Assembly: GCF_002272015.1 (NCBI RefSeq)
Contig: NZ_NPBY01000029.1
Coordinates: forward strand, 24,910 to 88,909
DNA: 64,000 nt
Direction: 5' to 3'
Source of the DNA: Paenibacillus campinasensis
Lineage (GTDB): Bacteria > Bacillota > Bacilli > Paenibacillales > Paenibacillaceae
Shown: positions 53,832-62,101 of the stretch, one piece after another
Numbering within the stretch: the stretch's first letter is position 1
Layout of the letters: every line of letters begins with the position of its first letter
Translations under genes and position numbers: made by a program
The notes under the pieces: model-generated
What the model saw: only the letters and a program-made list of their open reading frames with translations
Database searches by the model: none
What the model was told of the DNA's origin: nothing

Positions 53832-54992
53832 ATGAAGGTTATTCTCGTAGATGATGAACCGCTTGCATTGCAATACCTGGAACGGCAACTGTCGAAGCTT
53901 GATCACCTTCCAATTGAAGTGGTGGGCAAATATTCGGATGCGTCTGAAGGACGGCAAGAAATTCTGTCCCGGGAAGTGGATATTGTGTTTCTGGACATCA
54001 GTTTGCCGGAGTTGAGCGGAATTGAACTTGCCGAGCAGCTTCTTGAGCGGAAGCCTTATTTGTGCATCGTGTTTGTGACAGGTTATCATGAGTACGCCGT
54101 GCACGCCTTCGAGCTGAATGCGGTTGATTATATTGTGAAGCCGCTGCAGATGGACAGGCTGGCCAAAACGATGAAGCGCCTTCAGGAGCGTATCGCCATG
54201 CGCGGCGAGGAGCAGCCTGTTCAGAAGCGGCCGCTGAAGATGACCATGTTCCGTCAGGTCATGATCGAGCATCCGGAGCACGAGGGACAGTATACGCTGC
54301 TGCAATGGCGTACAACGAAGGCACAAGAGCTGTTTATTTATCTTCTGCAGCACAGAGGACAGCTGGTGCGGAAGTCAGTCCTCATTGATCTGTTATGGCC
54401 TGAATTTGATATGGATAAAGCGTATCCCCAACTTTACACGGCCATTTATCATATTCGTAAATCACTGGATTCGTTTAACGGGCGTCTGCAAATATCGAAC
54501 ACGACGGAAGGTTATGTACTGAACATGGAGGATATTCAGCTCGATGTCGAGATTTGGGAAGAGTGGCTGGCCGCGAGTCCGGCGATATCTCATCAGTCGA
54601 TCGACAAGCATATCGAGATTTTGAATCTGTACACGGGGGATTACCTGCAGGAATATGACTACTGGTGGGCAGAAAGCGAGCGGCAGAGATACAAGCGGAT
54701 GTGGCTCGGCCTGTCCTATTCCCTGGCAGAGTGGTATTTTGATCATAACCGGATGGAAGAAGCGATATTCAGCTACTCTTCGATTACGAAGCAGCATCCG
54801 CTTGAGGAGAGAGCCTACTATTCCTTGATGCAAATTTACGCCTCGCTGAACAATGGCGCTCAAGTCCATATGCAATACAGCCAGATGAGCCAAATTTTGC
54901 GAGAGGAAATGAATGTGGAGCCGAGTCCTTACATTACGGAATGGTACGAGCAATGGAAACAGGGAGGGGGCGGCATCGAGCTGGCCCGCTAA
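53832..54992 (+). CDS. Response regulator with SARP/BTAD output domain
   Basis: A 386-residue regulator. The receiver domain (1-120) has acidic Asp7/Asp8, phosphoacceptor Asp55 (IVFLDIS), Thr83 and Lys103 (DYIVKPL). A winged helix follows (about 150-235: TKAQELFIYLLQHRGQLVRK, VLIDLLWPEFDMDKAYPQLY). The C-terminal BTAD helical-repeat domain covers about 245-385 (IEILNLYTGDYLQEYDYWWA). No histidine kinase lies nearby, so it is an orphan. ATG 53832 has a weak AAGGAG site. Target genes are unknown. Confidence 0.88.
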   Translation: MKVILVDDEPLALQYLERQLSKLDHLPIEVVGKYSDASEGRQEILSREVDIVFLDISLPELSGIELAEQLLERKPYLCIVFVTGYHEYAVHAFELNAVDYIVKPLQMDRLAKTMKRLQERIAMRGEEQPVQKRPLKMTMFRQVMIEHPEHEGQYTLLQWRTTKAQELFIYLLQHRGQLVRKSVLIDLLWPEFDMDKAYPQLYTAIYHIRKSLDSFNGRLQISNTTEGYVLNMEDIQLDVEIWEEWLAASPAISHQSIDKHIEILNLYTGDYLQEYDYWWAESERQRYKRMWLGLSYSLAEWYFDHNRMEEAIFSYSSITKQHPLEERAYYSLMQIYASLNNGAQVHMQYSQMSQILREEMNVEPSPYITEWYEQWKQGGGGIELAR

Positions 54993-55187
54993 CCATATGA
55001 GATGGATGAAGTCACCGGGAAATCCGGTGATTTTTTTGTGAACTGAATTTCCTTATATAGACAGCAGTTATGCAGGGTAGCTTCCTAGTAGAGCCAATAC
55101 CGGGCGTTTCTCACTTTTTGTTGAGAAATTGTAGAGTCGATTTTCCTATACTTTGGGAATGAAGCTCTAATAGGAGGTACATATTTG

Positions 55188-55676
55188 ATGAAGGTGATTC
55201 GAAAATTCAAGGAATTTGCCTGGGAAAGACCTGTCGGTCTCGATCTGGATACATTTCAGGAGAAACAGCTGGATCAAGAAGAGGATGTGGAGTACTGCCG
55301 CGGTTTTTATATGCTGCATAACAATGTGATGATCGGCATCGTAGCGACCGATGAGGGCCCGGCTTTTTTCAGTAATGGCAAGGTGTACTTGCTGAAAGAG
55401 AAGGGGTTTCGGTTTGTGCTGAAAAGCAGTGGCGACTCGAACAACTTTACTTTTATGTGGGAGGGGCAGGTGGAGTTTCACGTCAACTATTTGCGCAGCT
55501 GGATCCAAGGTGGTGGGAAGCAGGCGAGCGAGTCGTCGGTCGACTTTTATTCCTGGCTGTGTGAAGCGGCAGCGATGAAGCGTTTTTATTCGTTCTATAC
55601 CGTGAAGAATGTCAAAGCCCGTGAACTGTTTGCCACTCTAATGACACATCCCCCGACCCATACCAAGGTGGTTTAA
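55188..55676 (+). CDS. Hypothetical protein, 162 residues
   Basis: Not recognised. The ATG at 55188 follows AGGAGG with normal spacing (a TTG lies one codon earlier). The protein is soluble, rich in aromatic residues, and without a signal peptide or membrane helix. Segments: EEDVEYCRGFYMLHNNVMIG, FFSNGKVYLLKEKGFRF and a helical C-terminus (FYSWLCEAAAMKRFYSFY). The mixed alpha/beta pattern and clean start support a real gene. Alone between the response regulator and an AEC transporter. Confidence 0.65.
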   Translation: MKVIRKFKEFAWERPVGLDLDTFQEKQLDQEEDVEYCRGFYMLHNNVMIGIVATDEGPAFFSNGKVYLLKEKGFRFVLKSSGDSNNFTFMWEGQVEFHVNYLRSWIQGGGKQASESSVDFYSWLCEAAAMKRFYSFYTVKNVKARELFATLMTHPPTHTKVV

Positions 55677-55817
55677 ATCGGCTCCATTGACGGAAAATGC
55701 AGCTCCAACTGCGATTATTCCATGCCTTATCCCGCTAATAAGTTTTGGACGAAAGCCGGGATTATGAGGTAGGATGAAGAGAGTTGTCGAAAATTTTCCG
55801 TCAAAGGGTGAACCTCA

Positions 55818-56741
55818 TTGATCTCCGAATTTTTATCTATCCTATACAGTGTCTTCCTTCCTATATCCCTGCCGGTGATCGGCGGCGCGCTGCTGAAGGG
55901 GCTCCGAGGACTGGATACGAAGGCGTTATCCAGCCTGTCTCTGTACGTGCTAAGTCCGGCACTTCTCTTCGAAACGCTTAAGAATGCTTCCATCACCTCC
56001 GGCGATATCATGACGACGGTCATCTTCTGTCTGCTGAATGTGGTGGTGCTGTCATTGCTAAGTACGCTGACTGGAAAATGGCTCCGTCTGCCGCAGACGG
56101 AAAGCTCAGGCCTGGCTCTGACCGCCATTTTTACGAACAGTGTCAACTACGGTTTACCGCTCGTTCTGCTGGCGTTTGGTCAGGCAGGGCTGGACAAGGC
56201 ATCCGTGTATGTCGTGATACAGATTATCATTATGCATACGCTGGGCGTGTATCTGGCGGCAAGATCGCACTTTTCAGCGAAAAAGGCGGTTCTGTCCGTA
56301 TTTAAACTTCCGGCAGTGTACGCAGCCTTGCTGGCGGTTGTGTTTCGCGTGACCGGTTATCAGCTGCCGGATGGTTTGGAGACCGGGGTGTCGATGCTTT
56401 CGGCCGCTTACGCGCCGCTGGCGCTGGTTATTTTGGGGGCGCAGATGGTGGGCGTACGAGAGGATGCGGGTGCATTATCTGTCAGCCGACGGGGCTTCTG
56501 GGCGGGCATGACGATGAGAATGCTGGCCGGTCCGCTTGCTGCGTGGGGGCTGCTGATCCTCCTTGGTGTAGACGGCGATTTGTTTGCCGTGATACTTGTG
56601 CTCTCCTCCATGCCGGCAGCCGTCAACGCCGTTATTTTAGCCGAGGAGTATGATGCCGCACCGAAGCTGGTGTCCAGATGTATTCTGTGGACGACACTGG
56701 CCTCGTTTATCATGCTGCCCGTGCTGATTGGCATTCTGTAA
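55818..56741 (+). CDS. AEC family transporter
   Basis: A 307-residue membrane protein of the auxin efflux carrier family with about ten helices in two halves (LSILYSVFLPISLPVIGGAL; LALTAIFTNSVNYGLPLVLL; APLALVILGAQMVG). The conserved TNSVNYGLPL-type motif supports the family. Substrates in bacteria are usually organic acids. Start TTG 55818 follows AAAGGGTG; no ATG is near. Confidence 0.88.
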   Translation: MISEFLSILYSVFLPISLPVIGGALLKGLRGLDTKALSSLSLYVLSPALLFETLKNASITSGDIMTTVIFCLLNVVVLSLLSTLTGKWLRLPQTESSGLALTAIFTNSVNYGLPLVLLAFGQAGLDKASVYVVIQIIIMHTLGVYLAARSHFSAKKAVLSVFKLPAVYAALLAVVFRVTGYQLPDGLETGVSMLSAAYAPLALVILGAQMVGVREDAGALSVSRRGFWAGMTMRMLAGPLAAWGLLILLGVDGDLFAVILVLSSMPAAVNAVILAEEYDAAPKLVSRCILWTTLASFIMLPVLIGIL

Positions 56742-56760
56742 CATTCTTTACCTCAATACA

Positions 56761-56793
56761 AGCCTGGCAGGGACGCACCTTGCCGGGCTTTTG
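56761..56793 (+). terminator. Terminator after the AEC gene
   Basis: AGCCTGGCAGG pairs with CTTGCCGGGCT, with one G-T pair and one weak position, and is followed by TTTGATTTT. Confidence 0.7.
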
Positions 56794-56801
56794 ATTTTCG
56801 T

Positions 56802-56849
56802 TTGACAAATCGTTGATATCCGAACTATAATTACAACTACAAGTTAGTT
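56802..56849 (+). promoter_or_regulatory. catE promoter with operator-like inverted repeat
   Basis: TTGACA at 56802-56807 and TATAAT at 56826-56831, spacer 18. Just after the -10, AACTA (56835-56839) and TAGTT (56845-56849) form an inverted repeat over the expected start point. B. subtilis catDE is repressed by YodB/CatR-type regulators; whether this site matches theirs was not tested. Confidence 0.7.
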
Positions 56850-56918
56850 ACTTATTTTTTGTTAGTTTATTCAAAAATGAGATCGTCATATATACATTTT
56901 TTTGAAGGAGTGAACATT

Positions 56919-57770
56919 ATGTCATCTGTATTGCATCCGTCGCTCGGGCTTGGCCCGGTATCACTTCGCATTAGCGATCTTGCAAGATCAATTCGTTTTT
57001 ATACAGAGGTTGTCGGTTTGAGAATCCTTCGCCAGCAGGGGAGGACCGTGGAGCTGACAGCAGACGGCCGGCATACGCTTGTTCAGCTTCATGAGGTTGA
57101 AGCGCTTCGGCCCAAGGGCAGAGCTGCCGGACTGTACCATTACGCCATCTTGCTCCCGGATCGGGAGAGCCTTGGCCTGGCGCTGAGAAATCTGATCGCG
57201 CATAACATTTCCGTTGGCCAAGGGGATCATCTGGTTAGCGAGGCGCTCTATATTAACGATCCGGACGGCAACGGGATCGAAATCTATGCGGATCGCCCTC
57301 GGGACAGCTGGAAACGCGATGCGAACGGGGAATATGTTATGGCCACAGATCCCGTCGACGTCGAAGGGCTCCTTGCTTTGACCGATGGCCTGGAATGGAC
57401 GGGGCTGCCGGAAGGAACGGTTATGGGGCATGTGCATTTCCATGTATCGGATCTGGCTGAAGCGAGACGGTTTTATTGCGATATTCTTGGGTTTGAGGTT
57501 ACAGCCGCCTATGGAGGCGCAGCCTTGTTCGTCGCTGCCGGAGGCTATCACCATCATGTTGGACTGAACACCTGGGCCGGAAAAGGAATCCCGAATACGG
57601 CGCCAAACCAGGCGGGAATCGAGCATTATACGATCCAGCTGCCGAGCAGTGAAGAGATCGAGACGGTCATCAGTCGTCTTCGGGAATCGGGCCATGAAGC
57701 CGAGCAGCGTGACGATGCTTGGTACGTGCTGGACCCTTCGGATATTTGGATTCGGTTTATGACCGCTTGA
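56919..57770 (+). CDS. catE: VOC family dioxygenase, catechol-2,3-dioxygenase type
   Basis: A 283-residue protein with two vicinal-oxygen-chelate repeats: LGPVSLRISDLARSIRFYTE (about 10-120) and MGHVHFHVSDLAEARRFYCD (about 165-280). Likely iron ligands are His in GHVHFHV, His in GIEHYTIQL and Glu in a late strand. It is similar to B. subtilis CatE, which detoxifies catechols and quinones. ATG 56919 follows GAAGGAG. Confidence 0.85.
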   Translation: MSSVLHPSLGLGPVSLRISDLARSIRFYTEVVGLRILRQQGRTVELTADGRHTLVQLHEVEALRPKGRAAGLYHYAILLPDRESLGLALRNLIAHNISVGQGDHLVSEALYINDPDGNGIEIYADRPRDSWKRDANGEYVMATDPVDVEGLLALTDGLEWTGLPEGTVMGHVHFHVSDLAEARRFYCDILGFEVTAAYGGAALFVAAGGYHHHVGLNTWAGKGIPNTAPNQAGIEHYTIQLPSSEEIETVISRLRESGHEAEQRDDAWYVLDPSDIWIRFMTA

Positions 57771-57780
57771 TGCGAACGGA

Positions 57781-57820
57781 CAAAAGGGCTCCGAGGTAGA
57801 ATGACTCGGAGCCCTTTTGG
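57781..57820. terminator. Bidirectional terminator between catE and the 176-residue gene
   Basis: CAAAAGGGCTCCGAG pairs perfectly with CTCGGAGCCCTTTTG across nine bases, serving the two convergent genes. Confidence 0.85.
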
Positions 57821-57868
57821 ATTGTATGCGGCGGACCGGCCGATTGACCGCTGTCATGCAGCTTGGTT

Positions 57869-58399
57869 TCAGGATTTCCTTGCAGCAGCCTCGTTTAATG
57901 CCGCTAATGTTTGCAGCATGTAATCGACCAGCTTCGGAAGATCCCCCATCTGTTCCTCGTGAATTTTCCGTGAAAACCCGATTTCAATGGTGCTGAGATA
58001 GCGCACAGGCTTCTCCCCATACATAAAGCCGACGGTCTGGATCGGCTGAACCTCCGGCTCCCATATACGCTGCACAATCTCGGCCATCACCGGACAGCCG
58101 GCCTCAACATCTTCGATCGTTTGGGTGAAGCGAAGCTTCAGCGCACATCCCGGTGTCTCATCAGGGATTTCCAAAATTTCAGCGGCTAAATCCTGCACCC
58201 CCGCTTCCAGTACAATCTCGGCATAGGTTTCGTGTTGACCGGTCAACTCGAATTGCAGCACGAAGCTTCTGGACATGACGGCCATGTTCAGTAGATCGGA
58301 GCGGCCCGTGACAAGCACTTTTTTGTCGAGATTATCCAGATCGTAAACGATATTCTCTATGCCTACTTTTAAATTCTCAAATACAGTCGGGTCAAACAT
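57869..58399 (-). CDS. Hypothetical protein, 176 residues
   Basis: Not recognised. The start is placed at ATG 58399, which has an AAGGATG site on the minus strand. An ORF reading further upstream crosses the promoter region and is not translated. The protein is soluble and acidic (NLKVGIENIVYDLDNLDKKV, QFELTGQHETYAEIVLEAG, EPEVQPIQTVGFMYGEKPVR), with a helical end and no signal peptide. It is divergent from the ArsR-like regulator. Confidence 0.6.
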   Translation of the reverse strand: MFDPTVFENLKVGIENIVYDLDNLDKKVLVTGRSDLLNMAVMSRSFVLQFELTGQHETYAEIVLEAGVQDLAAEILEIPDETPGCALKLRFTQTIEDVEAGCPVMAEIVQRIWEPEVQPIQTVGFMYGEKPVRYLSTIEIGFSRKIHEEQMGDLPKLVDYMLQTLAALNEAAARKS

Positions 58400-58442
58400 C
58401 CGGACACATCCTTGTCGCTTATAATCCAGCAGAAGGGGCTGT

Positions 58443-58455
58443 CGATACGGTATCG
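58443..58455. promoter_or_regulatory. Odd-centred palindrome upstream of the 176-residue gene
   Basis: CGATAC G GTATCG is a perfect 6-bp inverted repeat, followed by another CGATAC half-site at 58457-58462. It lies about 45 bases upstream of the minus-strand start, where an operator could sit. Confidence 0.45.
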
Positions 58456-58571
58456 TCGATACTATATCATATCTGATTGTGCCGGAAAATAACCCCATGC
58501 TGATCCAGATGCTAACTCTTCTACGACAGCGATGTCGAAGGGGGCCATCGCCCGTCCAAACCAAAGTGAGG

Positions 58572-58622
58572 TTGATCTGGAACGAACGGTAGAGTATACT
58601 CAAACGGTAAAATAAATTTTAC
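58572..58622 (+). promoter_or_regulatory. Promoter and palindromic operator of the ArsR-like gene
   Basis: TTGATC at 58572-58577, spacer of 17, TATACT at 58595-58600. A perfect 7-bp inverted repeat, GTAAAAT AA ATTTTAC, spans 58607-58622, over the expected start point. This is a classic autorepression arrangement for an HTH regulator. Confidence 0.7.
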
Positions 58623-58647
58623 TTACGCGAAAAAAAGAGGTGATCGT

Positions 58648-59262
58648 GTGACAAAGCCAGGTGTGTATATCATTAAAACGCATGAGCAGCTGAAGGCCAT
58701 CGCTGACCCGCTCCGAACCCAAATTCTCATGAAGCTGGTGAAGGATGCTTACACCGGGCAGCAGCTGGCGGAGCTGCTTGGCATCGCACGCCATAATATT
58801 TACTTCCATCTCAAAGAGCTGGAGAAGCATGACATCATTCAGATCGTGCACAAGGAAGAGAAGAACGGCATCGTGCAAAAATACTACCGGGCTGCGGCGA
58901 GCCGCTTTATTCCGGAGGATCATTTGCTGCCCAGCATGGACCTTGTCGAGACGTCGCGCCAGGTATTCCTGGAGACGGTCGAGGGAACCCGCTCGCGAAT
59001 TGAGCTGGCAGACCCGGCCGCATTTGCGCTTGACAGCTCGAATGAGCATTGTCGCAAAAACATTGCCGCAACCTATCAGCTTCATACAACACAGGAGCGC
59101 TTTCATGCATTCGTGGAGGAGTTCAGGCAGCTGCTGGACAAGCACTTTACGACAGCTGCCAAGGATCATCCCATGGATCAGGAGCGATCCGAAGAGACCC
59201 AGAAGCCATACTATTTGAGCTTGATTGCCTTTCAGGATGAGCATGGGAGCGACCGTTCCTGA
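58648..59262 (+). CDS. ArsR-like winged-HTH transcriptional regulator
   Basis: A 204-residue regulator. The N-terminal winged helix (about 8-85) reads EQLKAIADPLRTQILMKLVK, then GQQLAELLGIARHNIYFHLK, ELEKHDIIQIVHKEE. No metal-binding Cys pair is seen, so a metal sensor is unlikely. The helical C-terminal half (about 95-200) could bind a ligand. GTG 58648 follows AAAGAGGTGATC. A MBL-fold hydrolase gene follows after 75 bases and may be controlled by it. Confidence 0.85.
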   Translation: MTKPGVYIIKTHEQLKAIADPLRTQILMKLVKDAYTGQQLAELLGIARHNIYFHLKELEKHDIIQIVHKEEKNGIVQKYYRAAASRFIPEDHLLPSMDLVETSRQVFLETVEGTRSRIELADPAAFALDSSNEHCRKNIAATYQLHTTQERFHAFVEEFRQLLDKHFTTAAKDHPMDQERSEETQKPYYLSLIAFQDEHGSDRS

Positions 59263-59337
59263 AGGTGTTGGTAAACCTAAGACAGCTATGCGTTGTAAGG
59301 ATGAACTGAAGCAAAAAAAAACGAGGGGGACGATACA

Positions 59338-60144
59338 ATGAACACCACGGCTTACGACATCGTCATGGATGATCCCTGGTTCACGGTAACCAGGCTGGAT
59401 GAGACGACATATGCCATTAGCGAATACGGCCACTGGGAGAAGGTGCACTCCTATCTGCTCCTTGGCAGCGAGCGGGCAGCGCTCGTGGATACCGGACTGG
59501 GCATAGACAACATCAAGCGCATCACCGATCAGCTGACAGATCTGCCGATTGTTGTGCTGACCACGCATGTGCATTGGGATCATATCGGCAGCCACGGGCA
59601 ATATGCGGAAATCTATGTGCATGAAGCCGAGGAAGAATGGCTTCTCCATGGCATTCAGGGCCTGTCTATTGAGCAAATCCGCAAGGATGTATCCAGGGAT
59701 ATTACCAGACCGGTGCCGGATTCCTTCCAGCCGGAGTTGTATACGCCATATCAAGGCAAGCCTGCTGGCCTGCTGCGTGAGGGGGATGTGATCGACCTGG
59801 GGGGCAGACGGCTGACGGTGTACCATACGCCGGGTCATTCGCCGGGCCATATCACCGTCCTGGATACGAGCCGGGGATACCTGTTCACCGGAGATTTGCT
59901 CTATGACGAGACGCCTGTCTATGCATTCTTCCCGACAACAAGCCCGGAGGATCTCGTTCGCTCGCTTGAGAGGATATCAGAACTGCAGGGCATTACCCGC
60001 ATATTCGGCGCCCATAACCGGATCGGCCTTCCGCCATCCCTGCTGCAAGTGGTGAAGGAAGCGGCTCAGCAGCTGCGGGCCCAGGATCTTGTCCGTTTCG
60101 GTACCGGCATTCATCGGTTCGACGGATTCTCTGTGCAATTCTGA
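59338..60144 (+). CDS. MBL-fold metallohydrolase
   Basis: A 268-residue metallo-beta-lactamase-fold enzyme. Motif TTHVHWDHIGSHGQY supplies the HxHxDH set, GHSPGHITVLD the third His, and YLFTGDLLYDE the bridging Asp. It resembles quorum-quenching and glyoxalase-II-like proteins but the substrate cannot be set. It follows an ArsR-like regulator. ATG 59338 follows CGAGGGGG. A hairpin lies after its stop. Confidence 0.88.
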   Translation: MNTTAYDIVMDDPWFTVTRLDETTYAISEYGHWEKVHSYLLLGSERAALVDTGLGIDNIKRITDQLTDLPIVVLTTHVHWDHIGSHGQYAEIYVHEAEEEWLLHGIQGLSIEQIRKDVSRDITRPVPDSFQPELYTPYQGKPAGLLREGDVIDLGGRRLTVYHTPGHSPGHITVLDTSRGYLFTGDLLYDETPVYAFFPTTSPEDLVRSLERISELQGITRIFGAHNRIGLPPSLLQVVKEAAQQLRAQDLVRFGTGIHRFDGFSVQF

Positions 60145-60166
60145 TATCCTCCGCTTGCTCAAGAAA

Positions 60167-60215
60167 CAAGCCGCTGATCATTCAAGTTGTCTTGAACCGT
60201 CAGCGGCTTGAATTG
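60167..60215 (+). terminator. Hairpin between MBL-fold gene and speD
   Basis: CAAGCCGCTGA (60167-60177) pairs perfectly with TCAGCGGCTTG (60200-60210) between the convergent genes. The loop is long and the T run short. Confidence 0.6.
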
Positions 60216-60265
60216 TATGGGGCTGGCACTGGCATGATGCAACGTCCGGCGCTGAGGAAGGCACC

Positions 60266-61072
60266 TTAGTCCATCGTTCTGCCGTAATAAATCTCATCCA
60301 TCTCCAGCTTGAGGCGGTCGGTAATTTCCTGCTGCTCCTGCGGGGACAGCTTGTCCTTCGTATAACCGAACAGATAGTTGTCCAGATCAAACTGCTTGAG
60401 CTTGCATTTGGTATGGAACAGCTTCTCCTGATACACGTTAACATCGATCATATCGTACTGGTCCTTCACTTCATCGGGAATATAGTTCTGGATGGAGCTG
60501 ATCTCATGATCGATAAACAGCTTATCGCCGTTAATGTCCCGGGTGAAGCCGCGGATTCGGTAGTCGATTGTCATAATGTCGGTATCAAAGGAGTGGATCA
60601 GGTAGTTGAGCGCCTTAAGCGGGGAAATTTCCCCGCAGGTAGATACGTCAATATCGGCCCGGAAGGTGCTGATGCCTTCATTCGGGTGATACTCCGGATA
60701 CGTATGGACCGTAATATGGCTTTTGTCCAGCTGCAGCACAATATTGTCTGGCAGAGGCCCTGGCGATTCCTCATAGGACTCTTCCGGCACCTCGACGACA
60801 GGCCCCTCGGATACAAGCACAGTTACGCTTGCGCCTTGAGGCACGTAGTCCTGCTTGGCCACGTTCAGCACATGGGCGCCGATAATTTCAGAGACGTGGG
60901 TCAGAATGCTGGTAAGCCTGTCGGCATTGTACTGCTCGTCGATATATTCGATATAAGCTTCACGCTCTGCCTTCGTTTTTGTATAACAGACATCATACAT
61001 ATTGAAGCTGAGTGATTTCGTCAGGTTGTTGAATCCATGCAGCGTAATCCGCTGTTCAGGTGAATAGTCCAT
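60266..61072 (-). CDS. speD: S-adenosylmethionine decarboxylase proenzyme (E. coli type)
   Basis: A 268-residue proenzyme that self-cleaves to form a pyruvoyl cofactor and supplies decarboxylated SAM for spermidine. Cleavage would fall before Ser118 in [13 protein letters not shown]. The core [20 protein letters not shown] and the [13 protein letters not shown] segment match the long E. coli-type class, not the short ~125-residue class of B. subtilis. On the minus strand ATG 61072 follows AAGGGGGATTTC. No spermidine synthase gene is adjacent. Confidence 0.95.
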   Translation of the reverse strand: MDYSPEQRITLHGFNNLTKSLSFNMYDVCYTKTKAEREAYIEYIDEQYNADRLTSILTHVSEIIGAHVLNVAKQDYVPQGASVTVLVSEGPVVEVPEESYEESPGPLPDNIVLQLDKSHITVHTYPEYHPNEGISTFRADIDVSTCGEISPLKALNYLIHSFDTDIMTIDYRIRGFTRDINGDKLFIDHEISSIQNYIPDEVKDQYDMIDVNVYQEKLFHTKCKLKQFDLDNYLFGYTKDKLSPQEQQEITDRLKLEMDEIYYGRTMD

Positions 61073-61382
61073 ATGAAATCCCCCTTGCGGTTAATGGTTA
61101 ATATGCCATTTCGAGTACCTATTGTTTCCGAAAACAGGCTTTCTTAGTCCAGGGATGGGACTCTCTTAGGCATACATAAGTTTATAACCGAAATCGAGGA
61201 GGGAGTAACAGAACAGCGTATTTGGAAAAAGCTGACCCCTCTGTTTATGAAGCTTTAAATTCCATCAGCGCGATGACAATAGCCACAAGGATGTCACCGT
61301 AAAACCGCCGTGCGGCCACCATACCGATTACGTTAACGGTAGAACACAAATGTTGGGCATCTGTCTCGATTCCTTTATTCGA
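61073..61382. other. Intergenic stretch upstream of speD
   Basis: About 310 bases between speD and the SRPBCC gene. It should hold the speD promoter, but I see no clear -35/-10 pair, RNA gene or hairpin of note. Confidence 0.5.
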
Positions 61383-61844
61383 TTATTGGCAGCAGAGAAT
61401 GCCTTCCCCTGATTCCATCCGGGACTTCAAACTTGTGAGCATATCTTTCCAAGCCTCAACATGCCACTTTCTGGCTGCAAGCCAGTCGGCGGAATCCTTC
61501 CATCCGTCATGGCGAAGCGTTACCCGTGTCCCATCCTGCTGGGGCTCCAACCCAACTTCAACCGAGGTGAGCTGCCCGCTGTGGTTCATCGTTTCCGCGA
61601 ACGGATCGGGTCCCTTCCACTCAAAGATCAGCAAATGCGGTTCCTCTGCCTTCAGGATGGTGCAGCCGGAGGTGCTCATGCTGCTTGGATTCGCAGGGTT
61701 GAAATATAGTTCGAATCTCCCTCCTTGCCAGGGCTCGATAACGGCGGCAGGCGCAAACCATTCCTTTATGCGATCGGCTTCTGTCCATGCGCGCCATACG
61801 AGGGATATATCTGCCTGGATATGTGTTTCCTGTGTGATAACCAT
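61383..61844 (-). CDS. SRPBCC/AHSA1-type domain protein
   Basis: A 153-residue START/AHSA1-fold protein. Typical strands: IQADISLVWRAWTEADRIKE, WFAPAAVIEPWQGGRFELYF, LLIFEWKGPDPF and VTLRHDGW. ATG 61844 is used because GGAGG lies eight bases upstream on the minus strand. Function is unknown; such proteins bind hydrophobic ligands. Confidence 0.85.
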   Translation of the reverse strand: MVITQETHIQADISLVWRAWTEADRIKEWFAPAAVIEPWQGGRFELYFNPANPSSMSTSGCTILKAEEPHLLIFEWKGPDPFAETMNHSGQLTSVEVGLEPQQDGTRVTLRHDGWKDSADWLAARKWHVEAWKDMLTSLKSRMESGEGILCCQ

Positions 61845-62101
61845 TCGTAATTCCTCCATTCATAACAATAGCTTGGGGTGGATCGTAATGTTCTTTGCCT
61901 GCATTTCATTATAACGGTTCCGTGCCCCCAAGAATTCTTCTACTTTGCGGAAGTTGCAGCGTTCTTCTCAATCAGCAGCAGCGGCAGAGTGACGACGATG
62001 GGCGGATCGTTTTATTGTTTTTCCTGCCCGACTCGGTTGCTCATTCGATGAAACACCATTAAACTTAAAGGATGACCGGTTTTGATAAGGAGTTTTTATC
62101 C

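Noticed and set aside
58600..59850. 416-residue minus-strand ORF
   Set aside because: It crosses the ArsR-like and MBL-fold genes and their promoter in antisense; no motif supports it.
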